The notes under the pieces: model-generated
Database searches by the model: none
Seen by the model: only the letters and a program-made list of their open reading frames with translations
Told to the model about the DNA's origin: nothing
Part shown: piece after piece, positions 14,821 through 21,700 of the stretch
Numbering within the stretch: the first letter of the stretch is position 1
Layout: each line of letters opens with the position of its first letter
Program-made: the position numbers and the translations under genes
DNA from: JBKJZO01 sp046715235
GTDB taxonomy: Bacteria > Actinomycetota > Actinomycetes > BP-191
Assembly: GCA_046715235.1 (NCBI GenBank)
Contig: JBKJZO010000030.1
Location: 1-27,088, forward strand
Direction: 5' to 3'
Length of the DNA stretch: 27,088 nucleotides

Positions 14821-14919
14821 CTACTTCTTGTTACGACGCTGAACGCGCGTCTTCTTCAGAAGTTTGCGGTGCTTCTTCTTCGCCATGCGCTTGCGGCGCT
14901 TCTTGATGACCGAACCCAC
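14821..14919 (-). CDS. 32-residue basic protein of the AURKAIP1/COX24 (small ribosomal subunit bS22/bTHX-like) group
   Basis: Start GTG 14919 has GAGGG 7 bases before it and the stop is TAG. The product begins MGSVIKKRRKRMAKKKHRK and continues LLKKTRVQRRNKK, so more than half of its residues are Lys or Arg. It is the counterpart of the tiny mycobacterial gene Rv0500B, whose product belongs to a group reported as an additional small-subunit ribosomal protein in actinobacteria. It sits between an HTH gene upstream and the SDR gene downstream, the same order as in M. tuberculosis. Confidence 0.9.
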   Translation of the reverse strand: MGSVIKKRRKRMAKKKHRKLLKKTRVQRRNKK

Positions 14920-15009
14920 GGGGACACCCTCGACAGTCTGCGGCACACGGAACCGACGTCGGCCGGCGGGGCAGGATATCGCGGGTGAGGCGGGCGGCGT
15001 ACCCCGGGG

Positions 15010-15222
15010 TCAGCCGGCTTCGGTGAAGGCCCCGCTCAGGTAGTCGTGCACGGCCTTTTCCGGTACTCGAAACGACCGGCCGACGCGCACGGCGTTGAGT
15101 TCCCCCGAGTGGACGAGCCGGTAGACCGTCATTTTGGAAACACGCATCACCGCCGCGACCTCTGCCACAGTGAGAAAACGGACCTCAGCGAGGCTGGGTC
15201 CGCGTGACGGCTCGCTTGCCAT
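15010..15222 (-). CDS. excisionase/BldC-type helix-turn-helix DNA-binding protein
   Basis: The 70-residue protein is a single MerR/excisionase-type winged helix: FLTVAEVAAVMRVSKMTVYRL (16-36), then VHSGELNAVRVGRSFRVPEKAVHDYL (37-62). There is no effector domain. It is the counterpart of mycobacterial Rv0500A and related to BldC-like regulators. ATG 15222 has only a weak AGG upstream. A minus-strand TATAAC at 15307-15302 could be its -10 box, but I see no good -35. It probably heads a transcript through the 32-residue basic protein, SDR and acyltransferase genes. Target sites are unknown. Confidence 0.88.
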   Translation of the reverse strand: MASEPSRGPSLAEVRFLTVAEVAAVMRVSKMTVYRLVHSGELNAVRVGRSFRVPEKAVHDYLSGAFTEAG

Positions 15223-15289
15223 GACGCAACCTGTTCTAGACGCTCGCGTGTCCCGCCAGCTTCCCCACCGACGAAAGGAGACCGCGTGC

Positions 15290-15394
15290 GTGTCTAGAGT
15301 GGTTATAGGCCACTGGTGTTACCGCTGCATAGCGGCCGATCGGCGCAACTCCATTACACCCAGCCACCTCGTGGTGGAAGCTGCCGAAAAGTAA
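15290..15394 (+). CDS. possible 34-residue CxxC small protein
   Basis: AGGAG at 15276-15280 is 9 bases before GTG 15290, which opens a 34-codon frame: VSRVVIGHWCYRCIAADRRN then SITPSHLVVEAAEK and TAA. The CYRC pair flanked by His (GHWCYRC) looks like half of a zinc or thiol site. It occupies the otherwise unexplained gap of about 240 bases between the divergent HTH gene and the SigE-family sigma gene. A competing frame from GTG 15285 stops after three codons. No homologue is recognised, and the TAA is about 70 bases before the sigma start. This is a tentative gene. Confidence 0.35.
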   Translation: MSRVVIGHWCYRCIAADRRNSITPSHLVVEAAEK

Positions 15395-15464
15395 TGATTC
15401 GCCTGTTGGAACCTTCGCGGAGGTCACGGGCCTCCTAACAAGCAGCGCAGGATCGGGGGAGGGA

Positions 15465-16028
15465 TTGGACGAGGCAAGACGCAAGGCTTTCGACGAGCTT
15501 GTCGACGCCCGCTCGACCAGCCTCCTGCGCACCGCCTACCTGCTCACGGGGGAGCGGGCCTCTGCCGAGGACCTGCTGCAGACGGCGTTTGCAAAAACGT
15601 GGTTCCGATGGAAGCGGCTCAACGACCCACAGGCCGGCGAGGCATACGTGCGACAGGTGATGTTCACGACGTATGCCAAGTGGTATCGCCGCAAGTGGCG
15701 GGGCGAGATCCCGACCGGGCACCTGCCCGACACGGATACGACCCCCGACGAGTACGCCGGCGTCGACGACCGTGACCGCCTCCAGCGGGCACTGGCCGAG
15801 CTGTCGCCGAAGGCACGCGCAGTGATCGTCATGAGGTTCTACGAGGACCGGACCGAGGCACAGGTGGCCGAAGTGCTCGGCTGCTCGATCGGAACGGTCA
15901 AGAGCACGACGCACCGCGGACTCGCCAAGCTCAGGGAGACCGCGGCGCTGGCACCTGCAGGCCCTACACCCGCGGCCGACGTACCCGACAACGTCGTCGA
16001 GTTGCGCCGCAAGGAGAAGTCAGCATGA
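15465..16028 (+). CDS. SigE-family ECF RNA polymerase sigma factor
   Basis: The 187-residue ECF sigma factor has region 2 at about 10-80 (LLRTAYLLTGERASAEDLLQ, then AFAKTWFRWKRL, AYVRQVMFTTYAKWYRRKWRG in order) and region 4 at 105-158 (LSPKARAVIVMRFYEDRTEA, then QVAEVLGCSIGTVKSTTHRGL). The RTAYLLTG and TYAKWYRRKWRGE signatures are those of the actinobacterial SigE-family group. The start appears to be TTG 15465 next to the purine run GGGGGAGGGA, with no ATG or GTG nearby in frame. The C terminus is a short polar tail. Its stop overlaps the next ATG as ATGA, so the downstream membrane protein is the obvious partner. Confidence 0.9.
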   Translation: MDEARRKAFDELVDARSTSLLRTAYLLTGERASAEDLLQTAFAKTWFRWKRLNDPQAGEAYVRQVMFTTYAKWYRRKWRGEIPTGHLPDTDTTPDEYAGVDDRDRLQRALAELSPKARAVIVMRFYEDRTEAQVAEVLGCSIGTVKSTTHRGLAKLRETAALAPAGPTPAADVPDNVVELRRKEKSA

Positions 16029-17281
16029 ACGACAACGAGGACATCCGCCGCGCGTTGGCGGACCTCGCCGGCAACCCCGCTCCGCGCGACCTCAAGCCGG
16101 GCGTCCACAAGCGCGTGGCCGAGATCCACCGGCGTCGCCAGAGCGGGACCGCGGTTGCCCTGAGCGTGGTGACGCTCGTGGCCGGACTGACCCTCTCCAG
16201 GCTCCCCGCCCTGCACGGCGACAACCCGACCGCAGCGTCGTCACCCACCGCCTCCGCCGACGCCACCGACTCGACTGACCCGACCGCCAGCCCGACTCGG
16301 TCGGCAGCCGCGTCCAAGAAGCCAACACAGGCCATCGTGGCGCCGACCGCTACTACGCGTAGCACTGAGCCGGCGACGCCGCGCGGAACGGGCGGCAGCA
16401 AAGCAGGCCAGGCCTCGACCAGCAACGCGACCAGCGGCGCGACCAGCGGCGCGACGCCGGCCGCCCCCACCGGCGGAGCGGGGTCGACCGCGCCCTCCTC
16501 GAAGGTGGCAGCCACGGTCAAGCCGACCACAACGCCGTCCATCTCGGTGGTGGCGGCCGGCCCGGATCTGACGAAGGAAGAGCTCGGGGCAACCTTGACC
16601 GCGGTCACCGACGCAGACGGCTCGGATGCGCCGTACACGACGCTCACGCTTCAGGTGAAAGGCAAGATCTACGGCAGCCTGAACGACGTCGATATGGGCT
16701 ACCGGGAGTCGGGCGGCCGATCGGGCATCCACCGCGAGTACAAGAGCGCCGGAGCCTGCACCATCCAGACGGGCGAGCTGCACGACGTCGACCAGTCCTT
16801 CACCTTCCGCTACCGCTTCCGCCTGGCGGCGAGCTACACGCCGTCCGCGAAGATCAGCACATGGGATCACAACTGCACCTACGGCGTACCGCGGCGCGAG
16901 TGGTCCCTGCTCCCCACGGTCACCATCGCGACCGGGAGCTCACTGTCGAACGGTCCGGAGCCGATAGTCATCAACATCTCCGCGAAGGCGCAGGGCGCTG
17001 CCATATCACTGGGCATCGCCAGTGACGACTCGGACGGTCACATCCGTACGACGACGGTCGACTGGGGCGCCGGCGGCGCGCCCGTCGATCTCGGTGGCGA
17101 CCCCAAGGCCTGCGACGACTCGGGCGGCCGCTACTGGCCGGACAGTTATGCCCGCATCTTTACGACCAGCCCAACCCTGGCATCGGGCACCTACACGGTG
17201 ACGGTCACGACCACATCGACCGGGTGCGACGGCAAGGACTCGCAGAGCGCGACCAAGCAAGTCACGGTTGTCGTCCCCTGA
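16025..17281 (+). CDS. single-pass membrane protein with stalk and cysteine-containing ectodomain, putative anti-sigma or sensor
   Basis: The 418-residue protein begins with a short charged cytoplasmic segment (1-40, NEDIRRALADLAG and HKRVAEIHRRRQ), one membrane helix at about 42-58 (TAVALSVVTLVAGLTL), then about 115 residues of Ala/Thr/Ser/Pro-rich stalk. The C-terminal region of about 235 residues looks beta-rich and carries four cysteines (ACTIQ, HNCTYG, KACDDSGG, TGCDGK), enough for two disulfides. The start overlaps the sigma stop by 4 bases. I do not recognise the ectodomain. Topology and coupling suggest the cytoplasmic segment binds the sigma factor. It lacks a visible zinc-type HxxxCxxC anti-sigma motif. 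Confidence 0.75.
   Translation: MNDNEDIRRALADLAGNPAPRDLKPGVHKRVAEIHRRRQSGTAVALSVVTLVAGLTLSRLPALHGDNPTAASSPTASADATDSTDPTASPTRSAAASKKPTQAIVAPTATTRSTEPATPRGTGGSKAGQASTSNATSGATSGATPAAPTGGAGSTAPSSKVAATVKPTTTPSISVVAAGPDLTKEELGATLTAVTDADGSDAPYTTLTLQVKGKIYGSLNDVDMGYRESGGRSGIHREYKSAGACTIQTGELHDVDQSFTFRYRFRLAASYTPSAKISTWDHNCTYGVPRREWSLLPTVTIATGSSLSNGPEPIVINISAKAQGAAISLGIASDDSDGHIRTTTVDWGAGGAPVDLGGDPKACDDSGGRYWPDSYARIFTTSPTLASGTYTVTVTTTSTGCDGKDSQSATKQVTVVVP
16415..16455 (+). repeat. 12-base tandem repeat in the stalk region
   Basis: The unit GCGACCAGCGGC occurs exactly at 16427-16438 and 16439-16450. A degenerate copy precedes it (TCGACCAGCAAC, 16415-16426) and a partial copy follows. It encodes the repeated Ala/Ser-Thr-Ser-Gly/Asn pattern of the membrane protein's stalk. 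Being a multiple of three, copy changes would alter stalk length without frameshift. Confidence 0.7.
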
Positions 17282-17293
17282 TCGCAGTTGTCC

Positions 17294-17332
17294 CCACACC
17301 CGTTGTGTGGTTGTGCGCGATTGTTTTCGCGC
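17294..17332 (+). terminator. tandem hairpins after the sigma/membrane-protein operon
   Basis: CCACAC (17294-17299) pairs with GTGTGG (17305-17310) around a 5-base loop. GCGCGA (17315-17320) pairs with TCGCGC (17327-17332) around TTGTTT. Neither has a clean T run on the plus strand. They lie 13-50 bases after the stop and before moeA, so a weak or factor-assisted terminator is plausible. The rest of the 102-base gap holds the GTAGC/GTAAC element described separately. Confidence 0.4.
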
Positions 17333-17347
17333 CCGCAACACACGTCG

Positions 17348-17362
17348 TAGCGGGCCGTAACG
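17348..17362. promoter_or_regulatory. GTAGC-N5-GTAAC element upstream of moeA
   Basis: GTAGCGGGCCGTAAC lies 21 bases before the moeA ATG and matches 13 of 15 bases of GTAACGCGCCGTAAC upstream of the nitrate reductase gene. Shared half-sites in front of two functionally linked genes suggest a common regulator. It resembles the actinobacterial nitrogen regulator GlnR site, but the half-site spacing is one base shorter than I recall for GlnR. Confidence 0.4.
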
Positions 17363-17383
17363 TTGCCGAGACACTCTGGCCAA

Positions 17384-18604
17384 ATGTCAGCGGGTCGTGC
17401 GCCAGCCCCAGCTGACCCGGAGGCCACGATCGACTGCCCCGGCGAGAGCTGGGATCGGGCCCGTGAACTCGCCCACGCCGCCCCCTGCGCGCTCCAGCCC
17501 GTCCGTGCTGTGCTCGCCGACGCCGCCGGATCGACGCTGGCGGAGGATCTGCAGGCCCGCAGCCCATTGCCGGCATTCGACACCGCGGCCATGGACGGCT
17601 ACGCGGTCGCCGGCCCCGCGCCCTACCGGCCGACCGGGCGGCTGAGCGCCGGGATGGTGCCAGAGCGGCGCGTGCTCCCCGGCGAGGCGATCGCCATCTC
17701 CACCGGCGCCATGGTCCCCGATGGCACCGACGCGATCCTGCGGATCGAGGACGTGACGCTCGACCGCGGGCTGGTTTTCGGGCCTGTTCCGGTCGCCGGG
17801 TCACACATCCGCCGGGCCGGCGAAGACGCGCAGAAAGGGCAGGTGCTTGCCCACAGCGGCGAGACGATCGCACCGGTGTTGCTCGGGTTGGCAGCGGCTT
17901 GCGGGTACGACGAGCTCCTCGTCCGCGCTCGCCCCCTGGTGCGAGTGGTCGTCACCGGCGACGAACTGGCGCACAGCGGCGTGAGCGGCGCCGGCCTCGT
18001 CCGCGACGCCCTCGGACCGATGCTGCCGCACTTGATCAGGGCGCTCGGTGGCAACCTGACCGAACTGCTGCAGGTCGGCGACCGGGCCGGCGACGGGCTG
18101 GCAGCCGCACTTTCGCCGCGAAGCAACCAGGGCGCCGACCCGTCGGTGATCGTCGTGACCGGCTCCACTTCGGTCGGCGTCACCGATCACCTGCGCCCGC
18201 TGCTGCGGGAGGCCGGCGCCCGCTTGCTCGTCGACGGAGTCGCGTGCCGCCCAGGCCATCCGCAGCTACTGGCGACGCTCGGGCCCTCCACGTGGTTGGT
18301 CGGCCTGCCCGGGAATCCGTTTGCGGCTGTTGTTGCAGCGCACACGTTGCTCGCACCGTTGCTGGCAGGGCTCGCCGGCCGCGACCTACCCCGGCTGCCG
18401 GTCGCCGAACTCGTCGGGGACGTGCCGACCCGGCCTGGTCGCACGGTCGTCGTACCCGTGAGCTGGGACGGCGCAACGGCCCGCGTTCTGGGCAACAGCC
18501 GCTCCGCGTCGCTCCAGGGGGCGGCCCAGGCTGACGCACTCGCCGTCGTACCGCCCGATTGGTCGCCGAACGGGAACGTCCGGCTGATTCTGCAGCGGAT
18601 GTAA
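17384..18604 (+). CDS. moeA: MoeA-like molybdopterin molybdenumtransferase
   Basis: The enzyme inserts molybdate into adenylated molybdopterin. ATG 17384 is chosen over TTG 17363, giving 406 residues; no Shine-Dalgarno is evident at either. The N-terminal core shows ARSPLPAFDTAAMDGYAV, with DGYAV at 71-75, and GEAIAISTGAMVPDGTDAIL. The C-terminal domain has GLPGNPFAAV near 307-316. The motif usually read as SGGVSVG is VTGSTSVGVTDHLRP here (258-272), and PGHP replaces the usual KPGKP. The protein is therefore a divergent MoeA. It directly precedes a molybdenum-dependent nitrate reductase, and mobA is nearby, so a role in supplying that enzyme is likely. Confidence 0.87.
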   Translation: MSAGRAPAPADPEATIDCPGESWDRARELAHAAPCALQPVRAVLADAAGSTLAEDLQARSPLPAFDTAAMDGYAVAGPAPYRPTGRLSAGMVPERRVLPGEAIAISTGAMVPDGTDAILRIEDVTLDRGLVFGPVPVAGSHIRRAGEDAQKGQVLAHSGETIAPVLLGLAAACGYDELLVRARPLVRVVVTGDELAHSGVSGAGLVRDALGPMLPHLIRALGGNLTELLQVGDRAGDGLAAALSPRSNQGADPSVIVVTGSTSVGVTDHLRPLLREAGARLLVDGVACRPGHPQLLATLGPSTWLVGLPGNPFAAVVAAHTLLAPLLAGLAGRDLPRLPVAELVGDVPTRPGRTVVVPVSWDGATARVLGNSRSASLQGAAQADALAVVPPDWSPNGNVRLILQRM

Positions 18605-18648
18605 CGCGCCCGTGGCACGGGCGTCATACCGATGTAACGCGCCGTAAC
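18601..18648. promoter_or_regulatory. repeated GTAACGCGCC elements upstream of the nitrate reductase gene
   Basis: GTAACGCGCC occurs at 18601-18610 (overlapping the moeA stop) and again at 18634-18643, 33 bases apart or about three helical turns. The second copy runs on into another GTAAC (18644-18648). This makes three half-sites about 90-135 bases before the gene. Between them CGCCCG/CGGGCG (18607-18612 and 18618-18623) can form a small hairpin. CGTAAC at 18643-18648 followed 16 bases later by GGTTGC also resembles, at 10 of 12 positions, a BldN-type promoter (CGTAAC-N16-CGTTGA). Either operator or promoter use is possible. Confidence 0.4.
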
Positions 18649-18733
18649 TACCTTGGATCGATCGGGTTGCCATTTTCGCCCGACTTTTTCCTGACTGCGG
18701 GGCGACGCCAGACTCGCGTAGACGAAGGCTAGG

Positions 18734-21700
18734 GTGACGGCAGCGGTGCTCGACGTGACCCTCACGACCGTTCGCACCAGCTGCTCCTACTGCGGCGTGG
18801 GCTGCGGCCTCGTGCTCGACGTCGAAGCCGACGAGACCGGCCGGCGGCGCGTCGTCCGCAGCACCGGTGACACCGAGCACCCCGCCAACCGCGGCCGGCT
18901 CTGCACCAAGGGATCGACGACCGCCGAGATGCTCGCGGCACCGGGCCGACTCGCGACCGCACTCCAGCGCGACGGGCGTCATAGTGAACCGCAGCCCGTC
19001 GACGTCGACGCCGCTATCAGCCACACCGCGCGCGAACTGCGACGGCTCCTCGACGAGCACGGGCCGGACGCGGTGTCGTTCTACGTCTCGGGACAGATGA
19101 GCATCGAGGCGCAATACCTGGCCAACAAACTCGCCAAGGGGTTCATCGGCACCAACCAGATCGAGTCGAACTCGCGGCTGTGCATGGCCAGCGCCGGCAC
19201 CGGCTACAAACTGTCGCTGGGCTCGGACGGCCCGCCCGGCTCGTACGACGACCTCGATCACGCCGACGTGTTCTTCGTGATCGGCGCCAACATGGCCGAC
19301 TGCCACCCGATCCTGTTCCTGCGGATGATGGACCGGATTCACACGGCCGGGGCGAAGCTGATCGTCGTCGACCCGCGGCGCAATGCCACAGCCGACAAGG
19401 CAGACCTGTTCCTGCAGATAAAGCCGGGCACTGACCTCGCGTTGCTCAACGGCTTGCTCCACCTCCTGGTCGCTGAAAGCCACACCGATCCGGCGTTCAT
19501 CAGCGAGTTCACCGAGGGTTGGGAAGTCATGACGGACTTCCTCGCCGACTACCCGCCCGACCGGGTCTCCGCGATCACCGGGATTCCGGAAGCCGCCATC
19601 CGCACCGCCGCCCGCTGGATCGGCGACGCCGGCAACTGGATGAGCATGTGGACCATGGGGCTCAACCAGAGCACGCACGGCACCTGGCACACCAACGCTC
19701 TGTGCAACTTGCACTTGGCCACCGGCGCGATCTGCCGGCCAGGGAGCGGCCCGTTCTCGCTCACCGGCCAGCCCAACGCCATGGGCGGCCGTGAGATGGG
19801 CTACATGGGTCCGGGGCTGCCGGGACAGCGCACTGTCGCCGTAGAACAGGACAGGGCGTTCATCGAAAAGCTCTGGGCGATCCCGACGGGCACGCTGCGC
19901 ACCGATTTCGGAACCGGCACCATCGACCTGTTCTCCCGCATTGCTGACGGCGAGATCAAGGCCTGCTGGATCATGTGCACCAACCCGGTCGCCTCGGTCG
20001 GAAACCGCAAGACCGTCATCGCCGGCCTCGAGGCTGCCGAACTCGTCATCACCCAGGACGCATTCGCCGACACCGAGACCAACGCGTACGCCGACGTCGT
20101 GCTCCCCGCGGCCATGTGGGCCGAGTCCGAAGGCGTGACCGTCAACTCCGAGCGCACGCTGACCCTGTCTCAGCGCGCTGCCGACCCGCCGGGACAGGCA
20201 CTGCCCGACTGGCAGCTCATCGCGCGCGTCGCCTGCGAAATGGGTTTCGCGGCGGCCTTCTCCTACACCTGCGCGGAGGAGGTCTTCGACGAGATCAGGC
20301 AGACGTGGAACCCGAAGACCGGCTACGACCTACGCGGCGTCAGCTACGACCGGCTGCGCGAGAGCCCGGTGCAGTGGCCGTGTCCTACCGGTGACGGCGA
20401 CGGGCGCAACCCGATCCGCTACCTCAACGACGGCGTCAGCCAGCGCCTGCTGGCACGGCCCGACGGCAGCACCCCGAGGCTGGCGTTCGCCACGGCATCG
20501 GGCCGGGCGGTGTTCTTCCCCCGCCCACACATGCCCGCCGCCGAGATGCCGGACGAGCAGTTCCCGTTCGTCCTCAACACCGGCCGGGTGCAACACCAGT
20601 GGCACACGCTGACCAAGACCGGGAAGGTCGCCAAGCTCAACAAGCTCAACCCGGGTCCGTTCGTCGAGTTGCACCCTGCGGACGCCTCAGGCCTCGACAT
20701 CAGCGAGGGCGACATGGTCGAGGTCGCTTCCCGGCGCGGCCGCGCGCTGCTCCCGGCTGTGATCACCGACCGGGTCCGCTCAGGCAACTGCTTCGCCCCG
20801 TTCCACTGGAACGACCTTTTCGGCGAGTACCTGAGCATCAACGCCGTTACAAACGACGCCGTCGACCCACTCTCGTTCCAACCCGAGTTGAAGGTCTGCG
20901 CGGTCTCTCTGACCAGAGTGGCCGCCGCCAGCGCGGCGCGGATCGCACGGTCAGCCGAGGGCGCCGCGCCGGAAGACACGTCGACCCGTCCGTTGGACAC
21001 CATCGTCCGGGCAACTCGCGGATCAGGTGACGACAGCTCGCCCTTCGGGGCGTTGGCAGGCTCGCTCGGACTCACCGAAATCGCTCGCCCTGCATTTACC
21101 GACGGCGAACGTACCTATCTCGCGGGCTTCCTCGCGGCCCTGGAAGCCAGCGCCGGCCTCGATCCGCGGGTGTTACCGGTGCTGCCGCCGCATGCACCGT
21201 TCGACCCGGCCCGCGCGCTCTGGGTCAACGGCGCACTCGCAGGCGTTTTCTCGCGCCAAGCCCGCAGCGAATTCGGCGGCGGGAGCACGCCCGCTCAACG
21301 CGAAGTCCTGGTTCTGTGGGCATCGCAGACCGGCGGCGCCGAAGAGGTCGCCGCCCGCGTCCACAGACGGCTCGCCGACGAAGGCGCGGCGGTCACGTTG
21401 CGCTGCATGGCCGATCAGGCCAAGCAACCGATCCCCAGCGGCACCGACCTGCTCCTGGTCACCAGCACCTTTGGGGACGGCGAACCACCCGACAACGGCG
21501 CCGCGATGTGGCGCGCTCTAGTAGATCCGGCTGCAGCGGCACTCAACGGCGTCCGCTTCGCGGTACTTGCTTTCGGCGACTCCAGCTATCGGGATTTCTG
21601 CGGGCACGGACGTCGCATGGACGAACGGCTCGAAGAGCTCGGCGCGGCCAGGCTCCTGCGGCGAGTCGACTGCGATTCCGGCAATGCCGGGGCCGTCGGC

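Noticed and set aside
17363..17383. moeA start at TTG 17363
   Set aside because: It would overlap the GTAAC element; ATG 17384 is the more normal codon and fits the family length.
18607..18623. CGCCCG/CGGGCG hairpin after moeA as a terminator
   Set aside because: A 6-base-pair stem without a T run, embedded among the GTAAC repeats; more likely part of, or incidental to, the regulatory region.
18386..19714. Minus-strand frame of 442 codons opposite moeA and the nitrate reductase
   Set aside because: No domain; it lies across two strongly supported genes.
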